This document shows, piece after piece, positions 1 to 6,272 of a stretch of DNA of 11,049 nt. Under the pieces are notes generated by a model. That model saw nothing but the letters and a program-made list of their open reading frames with translations, was not told where the DNA came from and searched no databases. This stretch comes from Pseudobdellovibrionaceae bacterium (GTDB taxonomy: Bacteria > Bdellovibrionota > Bdellovibrionia > Bdellovibrionales > JAMPXM01), in NCBI GenBank assembly GCA_913774795.1, contig CAJYIL010000788.1, positions 1 to 11,049 of the forward strand. The letters run 5' to 3'. Every line of letters begins with the position of its first letter. Within the stretch, counting starts at the first letter, position 1. A program made the position numbers and the translations under genes.

Positions 1-857
1 CCGAAAAGAAGAGGTTTGCCGGGACGAATTTTAACTCTCTGGAAATATGTTTTGAGATCGCGTTTCTCGAGAGCTCCGGTGACGAAGTCATAGCGTCCGA
101 CGGAGATCGCGCCCGTCGTCAGGATGAGATCGAAGTCGCGAGCTTGATCAATCAATGTCAAAAAAAGATCGGCATCATCGCCAACTGTCCCCAAAGCGAC
201 GACGTCGGCGCCGCGCATTTTCAGCGCTTCGATCAGATACGGAGTCGTCGAATTTCGAATTTGCATGTCAACGGGTCGCTCGCCCGTCTCGACAAGTTCT
301 TTGCCGGTCGCGATCAGAGCGATTCGAACTCTCTTTTGGACTTCGATTTCAGTGATGCCCAACGACGCTAAGCAAAGAACGTCTTCAGGGCGAAGTGTGT
401 GGCCGGCCTGCAGAACGATTTGGCCCTCTTTAAAGTCTTCGCCTGTGAGACGCCGATTGTGATGGGGTGGCACCGGATATGTGATTGAGATTTCGTCGCC
501 AGTGCGAACGACGTCCTCTTGCCGAACGCAGGCGTCAAGTCCTTCCGGGAAAGCGGCGCCGGTCATAATCTCATACACACCGGTCTCGATTTTCAGCGGT
601 GGTCGGTCGCCCGCCGCAATCAAATCTCGAACTTGAAAGCGCACGGGATTTTCGAGATTTGCTTCAGCGGTTTGGCTTGAGCGCACCGCGTATCCATCCA
701 TCGCCGATGTATCGAAGGCGGGTAAATTCGCAGAGCTTTTGACATCGCTGGCCGTGCGACGACCCACACACTCTTCAAGCCGAACGAGTTCGGTCTCAAC
801 TCTTCTCAGCAGAGCTTTTTCGCGCAAGGTTTGAAGGGCGTCGGTGTAGCTCGTCAT
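1..857 (-). CDS. moeA: Molybdopterin molybdenumtransferase MoeA, partial (N-terminal 285 residues)
   Basis: MoeA inserts molybdate into adenylated molybdopterin, the last step of molybdenum cofactor synthesis in the cytoplasm. Translating the minus strand from the ATG at 857 gives 285 residues open to the left edge; family members are about 400 residues, so the end of domain III and domain IV lie outside. Visible hallmarks are DTSAMDGYAV (49–58), EIMTGA followed by FPEGLDACVRQED (96–115), GEDFKEG (139–145), LASLGI (163–168), the MoCF-domain entry ALIATGKELVETGE (180–193), RNST (201–204), TTGAISVGRYDF (247–258) and RPGKPLLF (278–285). The usual SGGVSVG loop reads TGAISVG, a variant I believe also occurs in other MoeA proteins. 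No good Shine-Dalgarno precedes the ATG, but no other start fits the family N-terminus. It diverges from the MFS gene. No other cofactor gene is visible. Confidence 0.95.
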   Translation of the reverse strand, partial: MTSYTDALQTLREKALLRRVETELVRLEECVGRRTASDVKSSANLPAFDTSAMDGYAVRSSQTAEANLENPVRFQVRDLIAAGDRPPLKIETGVYEIMTGAAFPEGLDACVRQEDVVRTGDEISITYPVPPHHNRRLTGEDFKEGQIVLQAGHTLRPEDVLCLASLGITEIEVQKRVRIALIATGKELVETGERPVDMQIRNSTTPYLIEALKMRGADVVALGTVGDDADLFLTLIDQARDFDLILTTGAISVGRYDFVTGALEKRDLKTYFQRVKIRPGKPLLF

Positions 858-920
858 GATCGCACACGACGCTAGCGCGGGATTTGCTTCGCGCACAAGG
901 TCTCATTACGCTTGAAGACC

Positions 921-2129
921 ATGAGTGTTCAATCGACTTACTTGCTTCTTCTAACCCTGCAAACCTTGGCCTCTTCGTTGATTTGGGGCGTGAACACGCT
1001 CTTTTTACTCGACGCGGGGCTGACGAATTTCGAAGCCTTTGCGGCCAACGCGTTCTTCACTGTCGGAATGGTGGTGTTCGAAATTCCCACGGGGATCGTG
1101 GCCGATTCCTACGGGCGACGACTCTCTTACCTGTTGGGCACAATCACGCTGTTAATCTCGACCCTACTTTACATGGAGCTTTGGCAGCATCATGCGGTGT
1201 TCTTTTATTGGGCGCTGGTCTCGATGATGCTCGGGCTCGGATTCACGTTTTTCTCGGGCGCCGTCGATGCGTGGCTTGTCGATGCGCTGACCGACTCAAA
1301 ATTTTTTGAGACGGGCGGGGTTCTCGATCACGTTTTCGGTCACGGTCAAATTGCAATCGGCGCCTCGACTCTGGTGGGTTCGGTGGCCGGAGGCTACATC
1401 GCTCAAGCAAATAATCTCGGGACACCTTATTGGATTCGCGCAGGTTTTCTCTTCATTAACTTTGTGGCCGCCTACTTTTTAATGTTCGATCGCGGATTCA
1501 CCCCACCGCCTCGGCAATCGGCGATTAGACAAATGAAGGCGCTTTTCGTGACCTCAGTCTCGAAAGGGCTCGGCAATCGTAAGCTTCGATGGATGATGCT
1601 GACGTCGCCTTTTTTGAGTGGCGTGATGATCTTCGTTTTCTATGCGATGCAGCCTTATCTCCTTCAGTTGTACGGAGATCCGAAGGCCTACGGAGTGGCG
1701 GGTCTGGCGGCAGCGATTGTCGCCGGAGCGCAGATGATCGGAGGCGCGACCGTGAGTCTGATTTCAAAGCTGGGAAAGCGGACGTCCATCTTGCTCACGA
1801 GTACGTTTTTAGGAGCCCTTCTTTTAATTGTGATGGGAACCTTGCCGACCTTTGCGATCGCGGTCTCCGCTCTCGTCGTGTGGGCGATGATTTTTGCGAT
1901 CGTGACGCCCATTCGGCAGTCTTATCTCAATTCTCGAATCGAATCGCGTGAGCGGGCGACGCTGCTTTCATTCGACTCGGTGCTCGGAGAAGCCGGTGCC
2001 TCCGGCACGCAACCGATTTTTGGGCGTGTCGCCGACGTTCACGGTTACCCCGCCTCTTATCTTTGTTGCGCCGTCGTCCAGTTGCTGGCTCTTCCGTTCA
2101 TGGCGCTTGCACGAAAAGAAGAGTCTTAA
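921..2129 (+). CDS. MFS transporter (12 membrane helices)
   Basis: This is an inner-membrane secondary transporter of the major facilitator superfamily, probably an efflux-type proton antiporter; the substrate cannot be read from the sequence. The 402 residues are almost entirely hydrophobic segments joined by short basic loops, matching the usual 12-helix length of about 400. The superfamily signature between helices 2 and 3 is clear: FEIPTGIVADSYGRR, residues 53–67, with Asp62 and the two Arg. A long basic loop near the middle (around residues 195–220) separates the two six-helix halves, and a 'IVTPIRQSYLNSRI' stretch near residue 330 resembles the matching helix in drug-efflux members. I chose the ATG at 921; an in-frame TTG at 912 has an AAGG 11 bases upstream and could add three residues. 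The stop overlaps that of the convergent glycosylase gene. Family assignment is secure, specificity unknown. Confidence 0.92.
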   Translation: MSVQSTYLLLLTLQTLASSLIWGVNTLFLLDAGLTNFEAFAANAFFTVGMVVFEIPTGIVADSYGRRLSYLLGTITLLISTLLYMELWQHHAVFFYWALVSMMLGLGFTFFSGAVDAWLVDALTDSKFFETGGVLDHVFGHGQIAIGASTLVGSVAGGYIAQANNLGTPYWIRAGFLFINFVAAYFLMFDRGFTPPPRQSAIRQMKALFVTSVSKGLGNRKLRWMMLTSPFLSGVMIFVFYAMQPYLLQLYGDPKAYGVAGLAAAIVAGAQMIGGATVSLISKLGKRTSILLTSTFLGALLLIVMGTLPTFAIAVSALVVWAMIFAIVTPIRQSYLNSRIESRERATLLSFDSVLGEAGASGTQPIFGRVADVHGYPASYLCCAVVQLLALPFMALARKEES

Positions 2130-2995
2130 ACTTGGAGGCCAGGCACCCACGCCGTTGTTCGGCCTCCGATTTCTTCATGAATGATCTTTTGACCCTTAGA
2201 AGTTTTCGCGGTCTTTGATTTGCCCCAGCGCTCGTTGAAAAGCCAAGTTTTCGGAAAGCGCTCATAATCGGCGTCAACCTCAACGGCCCTCTTAACCACA
2301 CTCAAGATCGACTTGTGAAGCGCGGAAATTTGCTTCGTCGTCAATTTGCTTGCGAGCGTATGGGGATTTTGTTTCGCGTGAAAAAGAATTTCGTCAGCGA
2401 GCCAATTACCGATGCCTGCAAAAAGCCCTTGATCGAGTAGCACGGCTTTGATCGCTTTTTTTCTCTTCGCTAATTTCTCTCCGAGAACCTTCGCGCTCGG
2501 AAAATCGAGAAGGGGATCGTAACCCAGTTGTTTGATCCGCGGATGTTCCCAGACGTCATCCGCTAACCACATGCGCCCGAACCGCCGTGGATCAATGAAC
2601 GCAAACTCGAAGCCTTTATCGCATTCGAGAATCAAATGACAAAAGTGCAAGCGCTCGCGCAAATCTTGATCGCGCTCCGCCCACATCTTCGCCCCACCCC
2701 AAATTTTCTCGTGGGCTCCCTTCTTAGATTTCGGGTCGAGAAGTGCGACGTTGCCGCTCATTCCAAGATGAAAAATGGGCCAAGGCTTGCGATTGAGCTC
2801 CAGCCAAAAGTATTTCCCCTTTCGCCCAGCCCCTTTGACCTTCGCGCCCGTTAAAGCTTTGCGAACTTCGGGAATATCGACGAAGGCAAAAAGCCACCGA
2901 TCAGATTCGTCCGCGACGATGTTTTTGATCGTGTGACCCTTCATGCGTTTAACGATTTGTTTTCGAACAGCTTCGACTTCGGCGAGCTCTGGCAT
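2126..2995 (-). CDS. Fpg/Nei-family DNA glycosylase/AP lyase, zincless-finger (plant/fungal-like) type
   Basis: This is a base-excision repair enzyme that removes oxidised bases and nicks the resulting abasic site. It has 289 residues. MPELAEVE at the start supplies the catalytic Pro2 and Glu3. Other landmarks are Lys61 in RKGKYFWLEL, HLGMSG (76–81), and the H2TH region DQGLFAGIGNWLADEI (188–203) with the DNA-contacting Asn197. The C-terminal finger keeps the hairpin signature GGRTTAWVPGLQ (277–288, Arg279) but has no cysteine; bacterial Fpg and Nei normally bind zinc with four. From memory of the families, the stretches GIGNW.ADE, AVEVDAD, the 'FP..W.F' segment and GGRTTA.VP.LQ look closer to Arabidopsis and fungal FPG than to E. 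coli MutM. Those eukaryotic enzymes act poorly on 8-oxoguanine and prefer its further-oxidised hydantoin products, so specificity may be similar here (inference). The start is fixed by Pro2 and a GAGG six bases upstream. Confidence 0.93.
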   Translation of the reverse strand: MPELAEVEAVRKQIVKRMKGHTIKNIVADESDRWLFAFVDIPEVRKALTGAKVKGAGRKGKYFWLELNRKPWPIFHLGMSGNVALLDPKSKKGAHEKIWGGAKMWAERDQDLRERLHFCHLILECDKGFEFAFIDPRRFGRMWLADDVWEHPRIKQLGYDPLLDFPSAKVLGEKLAKRKKAIKAVLLDQGLFAGIGNWLADEILFHAKQNPHTLASKLTTKQISALHKSILSVVKRAVEVDADYERFPKTWLFNERWGKSKTAKTSKGQKIIHEEIGGRTTAWVPGLQV

Positions 2996-3000
2996 CTTTG

Positions 3001-3006
3001 ACCTCG
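3001..3006 (-). promoter_or_regulatory. Shine-Dalgarno of the Fpg-like gene, fixing its start
   Basis: Read on the minus strand this is CGAGGT, with GAGG ending six bases before the ATG at 2995. A longer frame could be read from further upstream (a non-ATG start near 3055). The site, together with the requirement that Pro follow the initiator Met, shows that 2995 is the real start. Confidence 0.6.
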
Positions 3007-3144
3007 CCTGAAAGAGTACATGCAGTCGGCTTGAACATTGTGATCGAGCGAACAAAATTTTTAGTTAGGTTCGTCAAACCTTTGTCGTCGTCTTAGCGCC
3101 AGCATTGAGCATCAACTCACTTTTGCCTTAGGGAGGCCAAAGAT

Positions 3145-3522
3145 ATGAAAGCTCTTTTGATTGCCGCGATGATTGCAATTTCGTTTCCTGCATTTGCTGC
3201 CGACACGACTCCGTTTGCCGCTACCGATGCCGCACAAGAAGCCTTGAACGAAGGTTTGATTCCGGCTGACCAACTCGACTCAGCGGAGTACCAGACTCCC
3301 GTCGAAACTTTGCAGCGTCGCCCACCGGGCCGTAGACCGGGTCGCCCCTTCCCACGTCCGCCGCGCCAAGAGCGTTGGCAGTGTGTTGCACGTGACCGCA
3401 TTCAGCGCTCGTACCGCGGCGATGGCCGAAACGTGAACGAGGCTCGTCGCGAAGCCATGCGCGATTGCCAACGCGCTTCGATCGTCGGTCGTTGCCGTCT
3501 CGTCGGTTGTGGTCGCCGCTAA
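3145..3522 (+). CDS. Small secreted Arg-rich protein with four C-terminal cysteines (unknown function)
   Basis: I do not recognise a named family. The 125 residues begin with a clean Sec signal peptide (Lys2, hydrophobic core 3–17, likely cleavage after AFA at 18). The mature chain has two opposite halves. Residues 19–56 carry about eight acidic and no basic side chains. Residues 57–125 carry 21 Arg and no Lys. A Pro/Arg linker (58–74, RRPPGRRPGRPFPRPPR) joins a compact end with Cys80, 108, 117 and 122. The pattern W.C.ARD..…EARREAM..C…C…C recalls exported domains of the DUF4189 kind, with an 'A..A...C' helix and paired cysteines; this is only a resemblance. Two disulfides in the periplasm or outside are plausible. 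A strong GGGAGG (3131–3136) sits eight bases before the ATG, suggesting good expression. It diverges from the glycosylase gene. Confidence 0.85.
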   Translation: MKALLIAAMIAISFPAFAADTTPFAATDAAQEALNEGLIPADQLDSAEYQTPVETLQRRPPGRRPGRPFPRPPRQERWQCVARDRIQRSYRGDGRNVNEARREAMRDCQRASIVGRCRLVGCGRR

Positions 3523-3572
3523 AACGATTTTTACTTTCTTGTCCTGAGATGAGCCAGGGCGTCTCGAAATTT

Positions 3573-3622
3573 GAACGGGGCCGTTCTTGCGTGGCGTGTT
3601 GTGAAATCCACAAACACGCCAC
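3573..3622. other. Two tandem inverted repeats between the secreted-protein gene and the HdeD gene
   Basis: The 152-base gap 3523–3674 holds two stem-loops. The first is GAACGG (3573–3578) against CCGTTC (3581–3586). The second is long: GTGGCGTGTTGTG (3591–3603) pairs with 3609–3622 over 13 base pairs, with one bulged A at 3612 and a five-base AAATC loop. Neither is followed by a T run on either strand, so a standard intrinsic terminator is not supported. Possible roles are an mRNA-stabilising structure behind the upstream gene, a 5' untranslated structure of the HdeD gene, or a dispersed palindromic repeat. Confidence 0.6.
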
Positions 3623-3663
3623 CCTCTAAAAACTTCCGACATCGTATCCTGATGAGAGAAATC

Positions 3664-3670
3664 AGGAGGT
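3664..3670 (+). promoter_or_regulatory. Strong Shine-Dalgarno AGGAGGT of the HdeD gene
   Basis: AGGAGGT ends four bases before the ATG at 3675. It is nearly the full anti-16S complement, much stronger than the weak or absent sites ahead of most genes in this window. It supports 3675 as the start. Confidence 0.7.
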
Positions 3671-3674
3671 CATT

Positions 3675-4259
3675 ATGGCGATCACAGAAGAAACAGATAT
3701 TCTTATTCAAGGGTCGGGAGCTGCATCGAAGGCGTCGTTGCTCGTTCTCGGCTCGCTTTTACTTATCATCGGCGCGGGCGCCTTGTGGGCGTCATTTACG
3801 ACGACTCTCGTTTCGGTTTTAGTCGCAGGTGTTCTTCTCGTTTTGGGCGCACTCTTTCAAGCGGCCTTGGCGGTTCAATCAAAAAAAGGCGCCGAGATTC
3901 TCTCGCACTCGCTGCTCGCGATTCTCTACACCGTCGCAGGCATTTGGCTCATCGCCAACCCGCTGGTCGGCGCCATCTCTCTCACCAGTTTAATTGGCGT
4001 TTTCTTCATTGCCGGAGGGCTTCTAAGAATCGGCTCAGCCGTTTATCTTCGCCCTTCAAGTTGGGGATGGGCCGCTTTGAGCGGGGTGGTGACGTTCGTC
4101 CTTGGGATTTTCACGATGGCGTATTTGCCGGAGATGAGTTTCGTTTTGATCGGCACCTTAGTTGCCATCGATATGATCTTTGTCGGAACGACGCTGCTCG
4201 GGTACGGGCTCGCTCTGCCTGCGTCGGCGCGAACTCGTCTTGAACGAGCTCACGCATAA
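3675..4259 (+). CDS. HdeD family (DUF308) acid-resistance-type membrane protein
   Basis: This is a six-helix inner-membrane protein of the HdeD/DUF308 family. E. coli HdeD is linked to acid resistance at high cell density, but the molecular activity of the family is unknown. The 194 residues match the usual family length of about 190. Hydrophobic segments lie at roughly 21–39, 43–66, 75–94, 98–118, 131–150 and 155–177. Family landmarks are 'LWLIANPLVGAISLT'-like text at 90–104 (here GIWLIANPLVGAISLT), a 'FFIAGGLLRI' helix at 110–119, RP…WGW.ALSGV at 126–138 and a 'VAIDMIFVG' final helix at 163–171. The first 20 residues are polar and cytoplasmic. The gene follows the small secreted gene on the same strand but is separated by hairpins, so it may have its own promoter. 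A clear terminator follows. Confidence 0.9.
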   Translation: MAITEETDILIQGSGAASKASLLVLGSLLLIIGAGALWASFTTTLVSVLVAGVLLVLGALFQAALAVQSKKGAEILSHSLLAILYTVAGIWLIANPLVGAISLTSLIGVFFIAGGLLRIGSAVYLRPSSWGWAALSGVVTFVLGIFTMAYLPEMSFVLIGTLVAIDMIFVGTTLLGYGLALPASARTRLERAHA

Positions 4260-4265
4260 GACAAC

Positions 4266-4296
4266 CGCGGAAGCCGAAAAGGCTCCCGCGTCTTTT
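4266..4296 (+). terminator. Intrinsic terminator after the HdeD gene
   Basis: A GC-rich ten-pair stem, CGCGGAAGCC (4266–4275) against GGCTCCCGCG (4281–4290), has one A·C mismatch and a GAAAA loop, and is followed by TCTTTT. It starts seven bases after the HdeD stop and lies just beyond the stop of the convergent small gene (4300). It could also slow transcripts arriving from the right, but the T run suits only the plus strand. Confidence 0.8.
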
Positions 4297-4299
4297 GAA

Positions 4300-4602
4300 T
4301 CAGGACGCTTTTTTCTTGAGTGCCTTTGCGTCTTTATGTTCTTTGTGTTCAGCCTTTGCGGCTTCAGCGCAGGTCTTAGCTTCATCTTGAGTCGCGGAGA
4401 CGCCCGCGACCGATTTTCCATGCGCGATCGCACCGACGCAATCAACCCATAAACCTTTGCCGTTTTTCTTGTGGTCGCCGGGCGCATAGCCCGCTGCTTC
4501 GCATGCTTTTGTGATCGATGCACACTGCGGAAGATCTTTTGCGTGCTCGGCGTGGGCGAGCGTGCCGAGGGAGAAAACGAGAGCGATGAGTCCTAGTTTC
4601 AT
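4300..4602 (-). CDS. Small secreted protein with four cysteines (hypothetical)
   Basis: This 100-residue protein has a typical Sec signal peptide (MKLGLIALVFSLGTLAHA, likely cut after residue 18). The mature chain has Cys27 and Cys34 in C.S.T.AC spacing, then AAGYAPGDHKKNGKGLWVDCVG with Cys55 (residues 36–57, key GKGLW at 48–52), and Cys78 in a helical Ala/Lys/His/Glu-rich tail (residues 73–100). The 'C…AC..AG..…GKGLW.DC' arrangement resembles a widespread class of small exported hypothetical proteins of proteobacteria, which I recall without a function. Two disulfides are likely; the His/Glu/Lys tail could bind metal, but that is speculation. AGGAGG (minus strand, 4611–4616) lies eight bases before the ATG, a strong site. 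The response regulator gene ends 40 bases upstream on the same strand, so co-transcription is possible. Confidence 0.85.
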   Translation of the reverse strand: MKLGLIALVFSLGTLAHAEHAKDLPQCASITKACEAAGYAPGDHKKNGKGLWVDCVGAIAHGKSVAGVSATQDEAKTCAEAAKAEHKEHKDAKALKKKAS

Positions 4603-4642
4603 GAGTCAAGCCTCCTGGTTGAATACCAAGAGTGTATCTAGA

Positions 4643-5053
4643 TCAAGCGCTCAATGACGAGCGCAACCGTGCGCCCGTCTCAAGTTCGCTCTTCACTTTT
4701 TGAGCGATCAGCATCAGGTCTTTAACCTTAAAAGGTTTATCGACGAGTGCATGGGCTCCCTTGGAGATCGCTTGCGCGGGTGTAATCTGCGCCTGGCCCG
4801 TGACGAGAACGATTGCGGGAGCCGTCTGGTGGGCCTGCTGTGTCCACTCGAGCAGGTCGACGCCAGAGCCGTTTGGCATACAGACATCGGAGAAAACTAA
4901 ATCGACTCGGTTCGCTTTTAAATACGCGATGGCGTCGTTGCCGCTTTCGGCTTCGGCGACGATCGCGAATTTCGCGAAAAGCGAGGCGATCACCTTTCTC
5001 AGTATGGCGTCGTCTTCGACGACGAGGATACGAAACTCATCAACCATGTTCAT
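4643..5053 (-). CDS. Single-domain response regulator (CheY-like receiver)
   Basis: This is a 136-residue cytoplasmic phospho-receiver with no output domain. It has the acidic pocket Glu13-Asp14-Asp15, the phosphoacceptor Asp56 in FSDVCMPNGSG, the switch residue Thr85 in LVTGQ and the conserved Lys106 in DKPF. Its length is that of CheY/Spo0F-type proteins with a slightly longer tail. The MPN.SG.DLL.W core is close to that of the REC–HD-GYP protein at 7416–8750, so the two are probably paralogous receivers. No histidine kinase is encoded nearby, so the phosphodonor is unknown; such proteins relay phosphate or act by protein contact. Two ATGs are possible, 5053 or 5047; AGG lies five bases before the first, so I use 5053. 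It is downstream of the ene-reductase gene by about 120 bases and upstream of the small secreted gene. Confidence 0.93.
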   Translation of the reverse strand: MNMVDEFRILVVEDDAILRKVIASLFAKFAIVAEAESGNDAIAYLKANRVDLVFSDVCMPNGSGVDLLEWTQQAHQTAPAIVLVTGQAQITPAQAISKGAHALVDKPFKVKDLMLIAQKVKSELETGARLRSSLSA

Positions 5054-5175
5054 TTACCTATCGGTATCGTACCCTGCGAATTCAGCGTGTTGATGAATTC
5101 TTCTAGACCGATTCTCGAATCGAGACAAAGGCAAGGTCTGAGCGAAACAATTCCTGAACAATTGATGAGTCGGTC

Positions 5176-6234
5176 TCAGGACTGGCCTAGTGTTTTATAA
5201 TCAACGTAACCATGAGCGCCACCGCCATACATCGTCGCCGGGTCGGGCTGATTCAACGGAGCGTTCTCTTTTAGACGAGTCACTAAATCCGGGTTTGCGA
5301 TGTAGAGCTTTCCCCAAGACGCAAGGTCGGCGTCACCGCGATCAATGATGGCCTCAGCCGTGGCTTTATCAAGGCCTTGATTGGCGATGACGATGCCGCC
5401 GAATTCTTTTTTCAAGAAAGCCGTCATGTTTTTCTCGCCTTGCCCGTCGCGCAAGAAAATAAAAGCGATCTTTCGTTTCGCGAGCTCGCGAGCGAGGTAG
5501 CCGAACGTTTCTTTTGGATGGGCGTCGCCCATATCATGGGAGTCCATCTGCGGAGCCATGTGATAACCAACGCGGTCAGCGCCCCAAACAGCGATGCAAG
5601 CATCGGCCACTTCAAGGCAAAGACGGGCGCGGTTCTCGATCGAACCTCCATATTCGTCTTTGCGATGGTTGGTCGACGACTGAAGGAATTGATCGAGAAG
5701 ATAACCGTTCGCACCGTGAATCTCGACACCATCGAAGCCAGCCGCTTTCGCGTTCTCGGCGCCTTTCTTGAACGCTTTGACGATCTCTTTCACTTCGCTC
5801 GTCGTGAGTTCGCGCGGGGTCACGTACTCTTTCATCGGTCGGACTAGGCTCACGTGGCCAGCCGGCTTGAGTGCGCTTGGCGCTTCGGGCAGAGCGCCGT
5901 TTAAGAAGATCGGATCACTGATGCGGCCCACGTGCCAAAGCTGAAGAAGAATACGGCCGCCCTTGTCGTGGACGGCCTTCGTAATTTTCTTCCAGCCTTC
6001 GACTTGTTCTTGAGACCAGATGCCGGGAGTCGCCGCGTATCCGACGCCCATCGGGGTAACTGAAGTCGCTTCAGTCAAAATAAAACCGGCATCGGCGCGT
6101 TGAGCGTAGTATTGCGCCATCATGTCGTTCGGAAGACGTTCATCGCCGGCTCGCGAGCGCGTGAGCGGAGACATGACGATTCGGTTTGGAAGTTTGAGAG
6201 CGCCAACTTGAATGGAGTCGAAGAGTGATTTCAT
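5176..6234 (-). CDS. Old Yellow Enzyme family FMN-dependent ene-reductase (NemA/XenA-like)
   Basis: This cytoplasmic TIM-barrel flavoenzyme uses NAD(P)H to reduce activated C=C bonds, and in relatives also nitro and nitrate-ester groups or N-ethylmaleimide. The 352 residues fit the classical OYE length. Motifs in order: PLTRSRA with Thr25, which tunes the flavin; LLQLWHVGRIS with Trp100; the substrate-anion pair His173/Asn176 and proton donor Tyr178 in HGANGYLLDQF; NHR.DEYGGSIENR, the family signature; WGKLYIANPDL, flavin phosphate region; and YGGG..GY.DY near the end. A usual 'GG' before the last strands reads QG (IANQGLD). I chose the ATG at 6234, which gives the family-typical MKSLFDSIQVG start; an in-frame TTG at 6270 would add 12 atypical residues. 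No good Shine-Dalgarno is visible. It diverges from the AlkZ-like gene with only 38 bases between, suggesting shared control against electrophiles (inference). Confidence 0.95.
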   Translation of the reverse strand: MKSLFDSIQVGALKLPNRIVMSPLTRSRAGDERLPNDMMAQYYAQRADAGFILTEATSVTPMGVGYAATPGIWSQEQVEGWKKITKAVHDKGGRILLQLWHVGRISDPIFLNGALPEAPSALKPAGHVSLVRPMKEYVTPRELTTSEVKEIVKAFKKGAENAKAAGFDGVEIHGANGYLLDQFLQSSTNHRKDEYGGSIENRARLCLEVADACIAVWGADRVGYHMAPQMDSHDMGDAHPKETFGYLARELAKRKIAFIFLRDGQGEKNMTAFLKKEFGGIVIANQGLDKATAEAIIDRGDADLASWGKLYIANPDLVTRLKENAPLNQPDPATMYGGGAHGYVDYKTLGQS

Positions 6235-6272
6235 TGAACGGAAATTAGCAGTCGTGCTTTGATACTTCAACG

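Noticed and set aside
3067..3081. Inverted repeat AGGTT-CGTCA-AACCT between the divergent glycosylase and secreted-protein genes
   Set aside because: The five-base arms are too short to call an operator without promoter evidence, and no convincing −10/−35 pair was found nearby.
4647..4664. Hairpin GCGCTC…GAGCGC at the end of the response regulator gene
   Set aside because: It lies within the last codons and is not followed by a T run, so it does not support a terminator.
5078..5122. Two GAATTC hexamers 17 bases apart and a CGATTC-TC-GAATCG palindrome (5109–5122) ahead of the response regulator
   Set aside because: Short palindromes of this size arise by chance; there is no T run for a terminator and no recognised operator.
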